DNA of 49,575 nucleotides from Desulfovibrionaceae bacterium (lineage in GTDB: Bacteria; Desulfobacterota; Desulfovibrionia; Desulfovibrionales; Desulfovibrionaceae): assembly GCA_009773665.1 (NCBI GenBank), contig WSYE01000020.1:1-49575 (forward strand). Reading direction: 5' to 3'. Made by a program: the position numbers and the translations under genes. Numbering within the stretch: the stretch's first letter is position 1; the number at the start of each line of letters is the position of its first letter. The notes below the pieces were generated by a model, which was given only the letters and a program-made list of their open reading frames with translations, was not told the DNA's origin and searched no databases. Positions 33,827 through 43,219 of this stretch are shown in pieces.

Positions 33827-34629
33827 GCCAGGCCCAAGGCATACGCACCATCTCGGTGGTGGGCGCTTCCGGCAAAATGGGCAGGCTGTTCGTGTCGCGC
33901 TGCCGCCGGGAGGGGCTGGCCTGCCACGAGCTGGACGCGCCGCTTACGCCCGACGCCCTGGAGCGCGCCCTGCCCCGCTCCGACCTGGTGCTCCTGTGCG
34001 TACCGGCCCAGGTGGTGAGCGAGGTACTGGCCCAGCTTGGCCCGCGCATCCCCAGGGGGTGCATCGTGGCGGACATCTGCTCGGTGAAGGTGCGCCCGCT
34101 GGAAGAGATGATGGCCCTGCATCCCGGCCCTGTGGTCGGAACGCATCCGCTGTTCGGCCCCAAGCCACCGGAGGGCGAGGACCTGCGGGTGGCGGTCTGC
34201 CTCGGACGCGGGGACGAGTCCTGCCGCGAGACCGAAGAGCTGCTCACGCGCCTGGGGTTCGCGCCCTTCCGGGCCACGGCGCACGAGCACGACCGGGCCA
34301 TGGCCTACGTGCAGGGGCTCAATTTCGTGTCCACGGTGGCCTACCTGGCGGCCCAGGCCAACCACGACGAGTTTTCGCGCTTCCTGACGCCCTCCTTCAC
34401 CCGGCGTCTGGACGCGGCAAAGAAGCTGATCCTCGAGGACGCGGACCTGTTCCGGCTGATCTACGAGGCCAACCCCTACAGCCTGGAGGCCGTGCGGTCC
34501 TACCGCAGCTACCTGAACGTGGCGGCGGGCGGCGACCTGGAGCTCCTGGTGGAGCGGGCCAAGGGCTGGTGGAAGGACGAGGCGCGCAAGCATTGCCCGC
34601 CGTCGCGCCCAAACGACAAAAGCAAATAG
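33808..34629 (+). CDS. tyrA: Prephenate dehydrogenase
   Basis: A roughly 270-residue NAD-dependent enzyme for tyrosine synthesis. The Rossmann motif SVVGASGKMGRLFVSRC is near residue 17; VVGTHPLFGPK near residue 110 contains the catalytic His; the C-terminal helices are typical of the TyrA family. No chorismate mutase or ACT domain is attached. The start is ambiguous: GTG 33808 (used here) or TTG 33823, which would overlap the aroA stop as TTGA. It closes the phe/tyr part of the operon. Confidence 0.85.
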   Translation: MGAYPLSQAQGIRTISVVGASGKMGRLFVSRCRREGLACHELDAPLTPDALERALPRSDLVLLCVPAQVVSEVLAQLGPRIPRGCIVADICSVKVRPLEEMMALHPGPVVGTHPLFGPKPPEGEDLRVAVCLGRGDESCRETEELLTRLGFAPFRATAHEHDRAMAYVQGLNFVSTVAYLAAQANHDEFSRFLTPSFTRRLDAAKKLILEDADLFRLIYEANPYSLEAVRSYRSYLNVAAGGDLELLVERAKGWWKDEARKHCPPSRPNDKSK

Positions 34630-34638
34630 GACGGGATT

Positions 34639-34671
34639 CCAAAGGGACTTGTCCCTTTGGCCGCCGGAGGC
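34639..34671 (+). repeat. Intergenic repeat: hairpin plus GGCCGCCGGAGGC core (copy 1)
   Basis: CCAAAGGGAC (34639-34648) pairs with GTCCCTTTGG (34651-34660), running into the core GGCCGCCGGAGGC (34659-34671). The core recurs at 40263 and 41647 and, inverted, at 39475. The rest of the 226-bp tyrA-trpE gap has no gene. Confidence 0.75.
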
Positions 34672-34855
34672 TTTCCCCCCTCCAGCGCCACCCCGGCAAC
34701 GACCATAACCGCATGGCCCGGCAGGCTCCCCTCCCCGGTCATCACGAAACGCCGTCATGTAACAGCTCGGGACGCTATGTCCGCCGGAGGCCTCTTCCAG
34801 GACGCACCCGGCATCCCGCGAAACAGAACGCATACGAGACGAAAAGGGACGCGCC

Positions 34856-36268
34856 ATGATCGAACTCTTGCAGGAAGCAAAGTGGCTGCCCGCCGATGTG
34901 CAGACGCCCATCAGCCTGTACCTGGGACTGGTGGGCGACAGGCCGGGCATACTCTTCGAGTCCGCCGAGGTGGACGGACGCCTTGGGCGCTACTCGATCC
35001 TGGCCTGGGATTTCCGCCTGACCGCCAACTGCCTGGACGGCAAGCTGTCGCTCACCACGCGCGACGAGCGCCTCAAGCCGCTTGAAGACCTCAACGGCCG
35101 CCCCTTCCTGGAGGGAGTGCGCGAGCTGATGGCCACCATCACGGTCACGCCGCCTGAAGGGTTTGCGGACCTGCCCGGCATCACGCGAGGCCTGTACGGC
35201 TACTTCGGCTACGGCGCTGCCGCGCTGTTTGAGCCCAAGATCGCCAAGGTCATCCCCGAGAAGGATGTGGAGTGTACCCTGTGCCTGCCCGGCCACGTGG
35301 TGCTGTTCGACCACCTGCGCCACCGCTGCTGCCTGCTCTCGCTTGGCGGGGGCATGCGCCCCAAGCTGGACGCCACGGCAGTGCTGCGGCCTACGGAAAA
35401 GCCCGAGATGGGCGGCGTGCTGCACCATCCCGGCGAGAAAGCCTTCCTGGAAGGCGTGCGCAAAGCCAAGGACCTGATCCATCAGGGCGAGTGCATCCAG
35501 GTGGTGCTCTCCAACCGCTTCCAGGCCCCCTTCAACGGCGACCCCTTCGCCGTGTACCGCCGCCTGCGCCAGGTGAACCCCTCGCCCTACATGTTCTTCG
35601 TGCGCCTGCCGCGCATCACCATGGTGGGCTCCTCGCCGGAGTTTCTGGTGCGCTGCGTGAACGGCACCCTGACCACCGCGCCCATCGCCGGAACCCGTCC
35701 GCGCGGCAAGGACGAAGCGCAGGACGACTTCTACGCCCAGGACCTGCTGGCCGATCCCAAGGAGCGCGCCGAGCACGTGATGCTCGTTGACCTTGGCCGA
35801 AACGACCTGGGGCGCATCGCCAAGCCCGGCAGCGTGCGCGTGGAAAAGTTCATGCAGGTGGAGAAGTTCTCGCACGTTTTGCACCTGACCTCCTACGTCA
35901 CCGCGACGCTCAAAGACGGCCTGGACGCCCTGGACGTGATCGGCTCGGTATTCCCGGCTGGCACGGTCAGCGGCGCGCCAAAGGTGCGCGCCATGGAGAT
36001 CATTGCGGACACCGAGACCATCGGTCGCGGTCCCTACGCCGGGGCCATCGGGTGGCTGGGCCTGGACAAGGGCCGCGTGGACCTGGACACGGGCATCCTC
36101 ATCCGCTCCATGTGGTTCCGCGACGGCATGGTGCAGTGGCAGACGGGGGCCGGAATCGTGTTCGACTCCGACCCGGACAAGGAATGGCAGGAAGTGCACA
36201 ACAAGGCCCGCGTTCTGGCTGAAGTACTGGCTGGACAGGAGGAAGGCGATGTTTTTGCTCATAGATAA
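34856..36268 (+). CDS. trpE: Anthranilate synthase component I
   Basis: A 470-residue subunit making anthranilate from chorismate and ammonia. The N-terminal feedback region shows LGRYSILAWD near residue 42 (LLES-type Trp site variant). The catalytic domain includes GECIQVVLSNRF near residue 210, SSPEFLVR near residue 260, PIAGTRPRGKDEAQDD near residue 280, LVDLGRNDLGRIA near residue 310, and GTVSGAPKVRAMEI near residue 370. It overlaps the start of trpG by 20 bases. Confidence 0.94.
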   Translation: MIELLQEAKWLPADVQTPISLYLGLVGDRPGILFESAEVDGRLGRYSILAWDFRLTANCLDGKLSLTTRDERLKPLEDLNGRPFLEGVRELMATITVTPPEGFADLPGITRGLYGYFGYGAAALFEPKIAKVIPEKDVECTLCLPGHVVLFDHLRHRCCLLSLGGGMRPKLDATAVLRPTEKPEMGGVLHHPGEKAFLEGVRKAKDLIHQGECIQVVLSNRFQAPFNGDPFAVYRRLRQVNPSPYMFFVRLPRITMVGSSPEFLVRCVNGTLTTAPIAGTRPRGKDEAQDDFYAQDLLADPKERAEHVMLVDLGRNDLGRIAKPGSVRVEKFMQVEKFSHVLHLTSYVTATLKDGLDALDVIGSVFPAGTVSGAPKVRAMEIIADTETIGRGPYAGAIGWLGLDKGRVDLDTGILIRSMWFRDGMVQWQTGAGIVFDSDPDKEWQEVHNKARVLAEVLAGQEEGDVFAHR

Positions 36269-36821
36269 TTTCGACTCCTTCACCTTCAATCTGGTGCAGT
36301 ACTTCCAGCAGCTGGGCCTGGAGCCCGTTGTGAAGAAGAACGACGACCCGGAAGTGCTGGAGCTGGCCGAGTCCGGCAAGCTTGAGATGTGCTGCATCTC
36401 CCCTGGCCCTAGCAGGCCGGAGAACGCCGGGCTGTGCCTGAAGTTCCTGGAGCGCCTGCCCAAGAAGACGCCGGTGCTTGGCGTGTGTTTAGGCCACCAG
36501 ATTCTGGGGCACTTCGCGGGCGCGCCCGTGGTGGTGGCGGACAGGATCATGCACGGCAAGACCAGTCTGGTGACGCACCGCGAGTCCGGACTGTTCACGG
36601 GCGTGTCCAACCCCATGGAGGTCTGCCGGTATCATTCGCTCCTGGTTCTGGCTCACAAGGCTCCGGAAAAGCTGGAGATCACCGCCTGGACCGACGAGAA
36701 CGAGGTCATGGGACTCAAGTACAAGGACCGACCCTGGGTTGGCGTGCAGTTTCACCCCGAGAGCGTGCTGACGCCCGAAGGCATGAAGATGCTGTCCAAC
36801 TTCCCGGAAAAGATCGCCTAA
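36249..36821 (+). CDS. trpG: Anthranilate synthase glutamine amidotransferase
   Basis: A 190-residue class I amidotransferase supplying ammonia to TrpE. Start FLLIDNFDSFTFNLVQYF is canonical; the nucleophile Cys lies in LGVCLGHQILG near residue 80; the catalytic His-Glu is in VQFHPESVLTPEG near residue 168. It is a stand-alone TrpG, without fusion to TrpD. The start overlaps the trpE end. Confidence 0.94.
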   Translation: MFLLIDNFDSFTFNLVQYFQQLGLEPVVKKNDDPEVLELAESGKLEMCCISPGPSRPENAGLCLKFLERLPKKTPVLGVCLGHQILGHFAGAPVVVADRIMHGKTSLVTHRESGLFTGVSNPMEVCRYHSLLVLAHKAPEKLEITAWTDENEVMGLKYKDRPWVGVQFHPESVLTPEGMKMLSNFPEKIA

Positions 36822-36836
36822 GGCGCGAGGCGACCC

Positions 36837-37571
36837 ATGCCCCTCTCCATACGAAACCTTTCGCCAAGCGACGTGGCCGGAAGCGAAACCACGCTGTGGA
36901 AGTACCTGACCTTCGAGAAGTTCCTGGACTTTCTCCTGATGAAGCGTCTGTATTTCCGCCGCTCGGACAAGCTCACCGACCCGTTCGAGTGCATCATGCC
37001 CCCGGACATGTGCCTGGACGGGAAGCGTAACGCCATGCCCCAAGCCGAGAGGGATCTGGTCGCCGCGCACGAGCAATACATCAACTCCGCCCGCTCCAAG
37101 GTGTTCCTGAACTCCTGGCACATCAACGAGTACGAGTCCGAGGCCATGTGGAAGCTGTTCGGCGGCGCTGGCCACTCAATAGCCATCCGCACCACCTTCG
37201 GGCGCATCATGAGCGAGATGGCCCCGCACGATCTTACAGCAGGGAAAGTTCTCTACAAGGACATGATAAAGGACGACTGCGTCATCTCGGACATCTTCGA
37301 CTTTGCGCTCATCAAGCGCAAACCCTTCGAGCACGAGCGCGAGTTCCGGCTGATCTTCATAAACGACGGCGGGGACGACAACCCCAGGCTCCTGGACAGC
37401 TTCGGGCTGCACATCCCCGTGGAACCGGCGGACATCGTGGACAAGATCTACGTGTCGCCCCTGTCCGAGCCCTGGCAGTTCGAGCTGACCCAGGCCATCA
37501 TCGACAAGCAGGGATTGGGAGAGCGGCTGATCCGCTCCACATTGTTCAATTTTCCCGGAAACAAGCGGTAA
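36837..37571 (+). CDS. DUF2971-type protein inserted in the trp operon
   Basis: A 244-residue protein resembling the DUF2971 family: LWKYLTFEKFLDFLLMKRLYFRRSDKLTDPFE near residues 20-52 (quoted in parts), NSWHINEYESEAMWKLFG near residue 88, and KRKPFEHEREFRLIF near residue 157. DUF2971 proteins are of unknown function and are scattered in accessory regions. It starts 15 bp after trpG and ends 66 bp before trpD, on the same strand and with similar codon use, so it is co-transcribed with tryptophan genes without an obvious metabolic link. Confidence 0.7.
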   Translation: MPLSIRNLSPSDVAGSETTLWKYLTFEKFLDFLLMKRLYFRRSDKLTDPFECIMPPDMCLDGKRNAMPQAERDLVAAHEQYINSARSKVFLNSWHINEYESEAMWKLFGGAGHSIAIRTTFGRIMSEMAPHDLTAGKVLYKDMIKDDCVISDIFDFALIKRKPFEHEREFRLIFINDGGDDNPRLLDSFGLHIPVEPADIVDKIYVSPLSEPWQFELTQAIIDKQGLGERLIRSTLFNFPGNKR

Positions 37572-37637
37572 CGCCCGGTATATAAAAAGACCTGACGGCG
37601 GCGGGCGCGTCCCTGCCGCCGGGAACAAGGAGTCTCC

Positions 37638-38636
37638 ATGGAAGTCCTGGAACATCTGGCCATCGGCAAGAACCTTACCGAAGAACAGGCCCTCAAGTCG
37701 TTTCGCGCCATGTACACCGGCGAGATGCCCGCGTCCTGCGTCGGCGCGTTCCTCATGGGCCTTAAGACCAAGGGCGAGACCGGCCTGGAGATCGCCTGCG
37801 GCGTTAAGGCCGCGCTCGAAGAAGCCCGACTGGTCCCCGGCCTGGAAGGCGACCGCATCGACACCTGCGGCACCGGCGGCGACAACACCTGCTCCTTCAA
37901 CTGCTCCACCGCCGTGGCCCTGTACCTCGCGGCGCTCGGCCACAAGGTGGTCAAACACGGCAACCGCTCCGTGTCCTCCACCTGCGGCTCGGCGGACATC
38001 ATCGAGTCCCTGGGCCTGGGCCTCACCGTGGAGCCGGAGACCGTCGCAGCCGAACTGGCCCGGCGCAACTTCGTGTTCCTCTTCGCCCCCAACTTCCACC
38101 CGGCCTTCAAGCGCATCATGCCCATCCGCAAGGAGCTCGGCGCGCGCACCCTGTTCAACCTCATGGGGCCGCTGTTGAACCCGGCCCGCCCCACGCATCA
38201 GCTTTTGGGCGTGCCCACCGCCAGCTTCGTGCCGCTCATCGCCGAGGCGTTGTCCCTCACCGGCGTTCGCCGGGCCATCGTGGTGCACGGCGCGGGCGGC
38301 TTCGACGAGCTCTCGCCGTTCGGCCCCGCCGAGGTCTGCTGGGTTCGCGACGGCTGGATGCGCCGCGAGCGTCTGGACCCGCAGGATTACGGCATCCCGC
38401 TGCACAAGCTCTCCGAGGTGGCCGTGGCCAGCAAGGACGAAGCCATAGCCGTGCTGCTGGAGCTCCTGGAAGGGCACGGCCCCGAGGCCATGAAAGACAT
38501 GCTGGCCCTGAACCTGGGCGCGTGCCTGCACCTTCTGGAAGACGGCCTCTCCCTGCAACAGGGCATCGACAAGGCCCGCGACGCCGTCTCCTCCGGCGCT
38601 GCCGCAAAATTCTGGAGCGGACAGATCCATGCTTGA
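37638..38636 (+). CDS. trpD: Anthranilate phosphoribosyltransferase
   Basis: A 332-residue enzyme transferring phosphoribose to anthranilate. Signatures: MYTGEMPASCVGAFLMGLKTKGET near residues 30-53 (in parts), DTCGTGGDN near residue 75, KHGNRSVSS near residue 107, and FNLMGPLLNPARP near residue 172. Length is normal. The ribosome binding site AAGGAG precedes ATG. It overlaps trpC by eight bases. Confidence 0.94.
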   Translation: MEVLEHLAIGKNLTEEQALKSFRAMYTGEMPASCVGAFLMGLKTKGETGLEIACGVKAALEEARLVPGLEGDRIDTCGTGGDNTCSFNCSTAVALYLAALGHKVVKHGNRSVSSTCGSADIIESLGLGLTVEPETVAAELARRNFVFLFAPNFHPAFKRIMPIRKELGARTLFNLMGPLLNPARPTHQLLGVPTASFVPLIAEALSLTGVRRAIVVHGAGGFDELSPFGPAEVCWVRDGWMRRERLDPQDYGIPLHKLSEVAVASKDEAIAVLLELLEGHGPEAMKDMLALNLGACLHLLEDGLSLQQGIDKARDAVSSGAAAKFWSGQIHA

Positions 38637-39399
38637 AAAATTCCGCGAGGCCAAAGCCTCCGACATCGCCCGCCTGATCGAGCAGGAAGACCAGGGACTG
38701 ATGCCCCCGCCCTTCGAGGGTGAGCGCCCGGACTTCATCCGCGCCCTGTGGGAGGCTGGTCCCGGCGCGGTGATCGCCGAGTACAAGCGGGCCTCCCCCT
38801 CGCGCGGCGAGATCAACGTGAACCTCACGCCGGAAGCCGTCGCGCAGGCCTACAAGGACGCCGGAGCCGCCGCCCTCTCCGTGCTCACCGAGGAGGCCCA
38901 CTTCAAAGGCAGCCTCGGCTATCTGGAGCGCATGCGCAGCGCGGGCCTGCCCATGCTGCGCAAGGACTTCATCCTGCACCCCGTGCAGGTGATCGAGACA
39001 GCGGCCACCCCGGCCTCGGCCTTCCTGCTCATCGCACGCATGAGCACCCAGGAGGAGCTGCGCGAGATGCTCGGCCTGGCCATGGCCTTCGAGCTGGCCG
39101 CCGTTGTCGAAGTGTTCGACGAGGCGGACCTGGAAAAGGTTCTGCCGCTGGACCCGGAGATCATCCAGGTCAACAACCGCGATCTGGACACGCTGACCAC
39201 TGATCTGGCCGTGGCCGAACGCTTGGCCAAGCACAAAGAGGACGGGCAGATCTGGATCGCCGCCAGCGGCATCGAGACTCCAGCCGATGTCGCGCGCATG
39301 GTGGACGCAGGCTACGACGCCGTGTTGGTCGGCACGTCGCTCATGCGTGAGGCCGACCCCGGCGCGGCGCTGAAGAAGCTGACGGCGCAGGCTGGGTGA
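38629..39399 (+). CDS. trpC: Indole-3-glycerol-phosphate synthase
   Basis: A 256-residue TIM-barrel enzyme. Key motifs: VIAEYKRASPSRGEI near residue 47 with the catalytic Lys, ALSVLTEEAHFKGS near residue 83, LRKDFILHPVQV near residue 110, INNRDL-type QVNNRDLDTL near residue 180, and AASGIETP near residue 207. It is not fused to trpF. The start overlaps the trpD end (ATGCTTGA). Confidence 0.93.
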   Translation: MLEKFREAKASDIARLIEQEDQGLMPPPFEGERPDFIRALWEAGPGAVIAEYKRASPSRGEINVNLTPEAVAQAYKDAGAAALSVLTEEAHFKGSLGYLERMRSAGLPMLRKDFILHPVQVIETAATPASAFLLIARMSTQEELREMLGLAMAFELAAVVEVFDEADLEKVLPLDPEIIQVNNRDLDTLTTDLAVAERLAKHKEDGQIWIAASGIETPADVARMVDAGYDAVLVGTSLMREADPGAALKKLTAQAG

Positions 39400-39474
39400 G
39401 GTGACGGGGATGCGGGGAGTGTGTCGTGGGGGAAGCCTCCGGCGGTCTGAAGGCAGGAAGGCAGAAGAGAATAT

Positions 39475-39506
39475 GCCTCCGGCGGCCAAAGGGCTCCGCC
39501 CTTTGG
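39475..39506 (-). repeat. Intergenic repeat (copy 2, inverted)
   Basis: GCCTCCGGCGGCC (39475-39487) is the reverse complement of the core seen at 34659, followed by CCAAAGGGC/GCCCTTTGG (39486-39506). A partial core also appears at about 39435. The trpC-trpF gap of 201 bp holds nothing else recognisable. Confidence 0.65.
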
Positions 39507-39600
39507 AAACCCTTATAGGGGTTGGTTCGGGGGGCGTTCGCGCAGTTGAGAGAGCGGGCCTGTGCAGTGTCCGGCACGCGCCTGTGCGGGGAAAAGGCAG

Positions 39601-40221
39601 ATGAGCCTGCTGCTCAAAGTCTGCGGCATAACCCTGCCGGAACAGGTTGAAGCCATTGATGCGATGGGCGTGGACCTATTGGGGTTCATTTTTGCGAAGA
39701 AAAGTCCGCGTTATGTGACGCCCGAACATGTTGCGGGCATCGCGCGGGGAAACGCCAAGCGGGTCGGCGTGTTCGTGGAACAGGACGCGGACGAGGTTAA
39801 CCGGATCATGGACGTGGCGGGGCTTGATTACGCCCAGATTCACGCCGGGCAGGACGAAGCGTTCTGCCGCGCCGTCGGCCCCAAGCGCGTCATTCGGGTG
39901 TTCTGGCCGCAGCGCCACGATTCGATGGAAGCGCTGGAGCAGGAAATGGCCCGCTACGCTGACCTGTGCGCCACCATGCTGCTCGATTCCGGCACGTCCG
40001 GCGGCGGGCACGGCACAAGCCTCGATTTCGCCGCGCTGGCGCGCCTGAAAGCGCCGCGCCCGTGGCTTCTGGCCGGGGGGCTGTCCCCGGACAACGCGGC
40101 CCTGGCCGTAGAGCAGGCACGGCCTGACGGATTAGACGTGAACTCCGGGGTGGAATCCGCGCCCGGAGTAAAAAACATAGAGACTGTCGAACGAGTGATT
40201 CGCAACATCAAAAGGTATTGA
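39601..40221 (+). CDS. trpF: Phosphoribosylanthranilate isomerase
   Basis: A 206-residue TIM-barrel isomerase. The start LLKVCGITLPEQVEAIDAMG carries the catalytic Cys; GFIFAKKSPRYV near residue 27, GVFVEQD near residue 58, DSGTSGGGHGTSLDF near residue 123 and LAGGLSPDNAA near residue 155 follow, ending in LDVNSGVESAPGVKN. ATG 39601 is used because the conserved block starts five residues later. It sits between two repeat elements. Confidence 0.93.
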   Translation: MSLLLKVCGITLPEQVEAIDAMGVDLLGFIFAKKSPRYVTPEHVAGIARGNAKRVGVFVEQDADEVNRIMDVAGLDYAQIHAGQDEAFCRAVGPKRVIRVFWPQRHDSMEALEQEMARYADLCATMLLDSGTSGGGHGTSLDFAALARLKAPRPWLLAGGLSPDNAALAVEQARPDGLDVNSGVESAPGVKNIETVERVIRNIKRY

Positions 40222-40235
40222 GGGGGCTCCAGAGG

Positions 40236-40275
40236 GGAACTTTTTCAAAAAGTTCCAGCCCTGGCCGCCGGAGGC
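40236..40275 (+). repeat. Intergenic repeat (copy 3) supplying the trpB Shine-Dalgarno
   Basis: GGAACTTTTT (40236-40245) pairs with AAAAAGTTCC (40247-40256), followed by the core GGCCGCCGGAGGC (40263-40275). The GGAGG inside the core lies nine bases before the trpB ATG and is its only visible ribosome binding site. Confidence 0.75.
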
Positions 40276-40283
40276 ACATCCCA

Positions 40284-41462
40284 ATGCAGAAAGGCTATTT
40301 CGGAAAATTCGGAGGCATGTTCGTCCCTGAGCTGCTCATGCCGCCGCTCCTCGAGATCGAGGAGGCCATGAACACCATCGTGCCGAGCGAGGCCTTCCAG
40401 GCCGAGTTCCACTCCATCCTGGAGGACTACGTGGGCAGGCCCTCGGCCCTGTACCGCTGCCCCAACCTCTCCAAAAAGCTCGGCTTCGACCTGTGGCTGA
40501 AGCGCGAAGACTTAAATCACACGGGCGCGCACAAGATAAACAACGCCATCGGCCAGGGCCTCTTGTGCAGGCACATGGGCAAGTCCGTGCTGCTGGCCGA
40601 GACGGGCGCGGGCATGCACGGCGTGGCCACGGCCACCGCCGCCGCCATGCTGAACCTGGAGTGCGTGGTCTACATGGGCGCAACCGACGTGGTGCGCCAG
40701 TCGCACAACGTGCGCCGCATGAATCTTCTGGGCGCGACGGTGGTGCCCATCGACTCCGGCACGCAGACCCTGAAGGACGCCATCAACGCGGCTCTTCGCC
40801 GCTGGATCGCCGACCAGCGCACCACACACTACTGCTTTGGTACGGCAGCCGGGCCGCACCCCTTCCCCACGCTGGTACGCGAGTTCCAGTCCGTCATCAG
40901 CCGCGAGGCCAAGGCCCAGATGCTCAAAAAGGCCGGACGCCTGCCTGACTACGTGGTGGCCTGCGTGGGCGGCGGCTCCAACGCTATCGGCGCGTTCAAC
41001 GAGTTCATCCCGCACGAGGAAGTCAAATTGATCGGCGTGGAGGCCGCAGGCACGGGCGAACCGGGCTGCCACCACTCCGCGCCGCTGAATCTCGGCACGG
41101 CGGGCGTGCTGCACGGGGCCATGAGCATGCTGCTCCAGACGCCTGAGGGGCAGATCGAGCCCTCGCACTCCATCGCGCCGGGCCTGGACTACCCCGGCGT
41201 CGGGCCGGAACACGCCGGGCTCCAGGACTGCGGACGCGCCCACTACGGCACCATAAACGACACCCAGGCCTACAACGCGTTCCATACGCTGTGCCGCTCC
41301 GAAGGCATCATCCCGGCCCTGGAGAGCTCCCACGCCGTGGCCTGGGTGCTGGAGAACGCCGCCAGCATCCCCAAGGGCAGCCAGGTGCTGGTGTGCCTGT
41401 CCGGGCGCGGCGACAAGGACCTGGGCATCATCGAAGAATACGAGAAGAACAAAAAGATCTAG
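40284..41462 (+). CDS. trpB: Tryptophan synthase beta chain
   Basis: A 392-residue PLP enzyme joining indole and serine. Start KGYFGKFGGMFVPELLMPPL; PLP lysine in REDLNHTGAHKINNA near residue 80; AETGAGMHGVATA near residue 105; phosphate-binding GGGSNAIGAFNEF near residue 228; SLSGRGDKD-type CLSGRGDKDLG near residue 373. It is the classical TrpB1 form. Start ATG 40284 uses the repeat-borne GGAGG. Confidence 0.95.
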   Translation: MQKGYFGKFGGMFVPELLMPPLLEIEEAMNTIVPSEAFQAEFHSILEDYVGRPSALYRCPNLSKKLGFDLWLKREDLNHTGAHKINNAIGQGLLCRHMGKSVLLAETGAGMHGVATATAAAMLNLECVVYMGATDVVRQSHNVRRMNLLGATVVPIDSGTQTLKDAINAALRRWIADQRTTHYCFGTAAGPHPFPTLVREFQSVISREAKAQMLKKAGRLPDYVVACVGGGSNAIGAFNEFIPHEEVKLIGVEAAGTGEPGCHHSAPLNLGTAGVLHGAMSMLLQTPEGQIEPSHSIAPGLDYPGVGPEHAGLQDCGRAHYGTINDTQAYNAFHTLCRSEGIIPALESSHAVAWVLENAASIPKGSQVLVCLSGRGDKDLGIIEEYEKNKKI

Positions 41463-41614
41463 CTGGGGCGCCGCCCCAGACCCGGCCAAGGCTCTGCCCT
41501 GGACCCGCCGGGGGGAGAGCCTCCCCCCGGACCCCGGCAATAGGTATTCGCCTTCCCGACTGGCCCCCGCGCTGGTCGCGAAGCCCACTAAAAGTTTTTG
41601 AGAGGAGGTCCAGG

Positions 41615-41659
41615 AGGAGAACTTTTTTCCAAAAAGTTCTCCTCTTGGCCGCCGGAGGC
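41615..41659 (+). repeat. Intergenic repeat (copy 4) supplying the trpA Shine-Dalgarno
   Basis: AGGAGAACTTTTT (41615-41627) pairs perfectly with its complement (41631-41643), then the core GGCCGCCGGAGGC (41647-41659) with GGAGG ten bases before trpA. The preceding 41463-41614 is GC-rich with a CCGGGGGGAG/CTCCCCCCGG inverted repeat near 41508-41535 and no gene. Confidence 0.75.
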
Positions 41660-41668
41660 TCTTAAAAA

Positions 41669-42442
41669 ATGTCTATCCTCACCGACCGCATACGCGCCGC
41701 CAACGCCGCAGGCCGCAAGGCTGTGATCCCCTACCTGCCCGCTGGATTCCCGGACCGGGAACGCTTCTGGGACGAACTGACCGCCCTGGACGCGGCAGGC
41801 GCGGACATCATCGAGATAGGCGTCCCCTTCTCGGACCCGGTGGCCGACGGCCCCGTGGTGGAGCAGGCCAGCCTCGAATGCCTGGAGAAAGGCGCGTGCC
41901 TCTCCTGGATTCTTACCGAGCTGGCCCGCCGCAAGGGCGACTTCAAGGCCGGGCTGGTGCTCATGGGCTATTACAACCCCTTCCTGCAATATGGCCTGGA
42001 ACGCCTGGGGCGCGACTGCGCGGCGGCTGGCGTGTCGGGGCTGATCATCCCGGACCTGCCCCTGGAGGAAGCCCAGCCCGCAACGGCGGCGCTTACCGGC
42101 ACGGGCGTGGACGTCATCTGCCTGGTGGGCCTGAACACGCCTGTGGAGCGCCTCAAGCTGTACGCCGAAAAGGCGCGCGGATTCGTGTACTTCGTGTCGG
42201 TGCTGGGCACCACGGGCGTGCGCGAGAGCCTGCCGGAAGAGGTGCTGGCCAAGCTGGACGAGGTGCGCCCGCTCTTCAACGTGCCCCTCGCCCTGGGGTT
42301 CGGCATCGCGCGCCCCGAGCAGGTGTCCCCGTTCGGCGACCGCATAGACGCGGTGGTGATCGGTTCGGCGCTCATCAAGCACATCCGCGAAGGCAAGGGG
42401 GCCGGGAGTTTCATGGAGGACTGGCGTCCTGCGGGCAAATAG
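41669..42442 (+). CDS. trpA: Tryptophan synthase alpha chain
   Basis: A 257-residue TIM-barrel subunit releasing indole from indole-glycerol phosphate. IPYLPAGFPD near residue 21; catalytic Glu in DIIEIGVPFSDPVADGP near residue 50; IIPDLPLEEA near residue 128 with the catalytic Asp; YFVSVLGTTGVRE near residue 172; GFGIARPEQV near residue 210. Last gene of the aromatic operon; no clear terminator follows before pirin. Confidence 0.94.
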   Translation: MSILTDRIRAANAAGRKAVIPYLPAGFPDRERFWDELTALDAAGADIIEIGVPFSDPVADGPVVEQASLECLEKGACLSWILTELARRKGDFKAGLVLMGYYNPFLQYGLERLGRDCAAAGVSGLIIPDLPLEEAQPATAALTGTGVDVICLVGLNTPVERLKLYAEKARGFVYFVSVLGTTGVRESLPEEVLAKLDEVRPLFNVPLALGFGIARPEQVSPFGDRIDAVVIGSALIKHIREGKGAGSFMEDWRPAGK

Positions 42443-42469
42443 GGTTAAGAAATCCCTCGGAGGTGCGCC

Positions 42470-43219
<750 letters not shown>

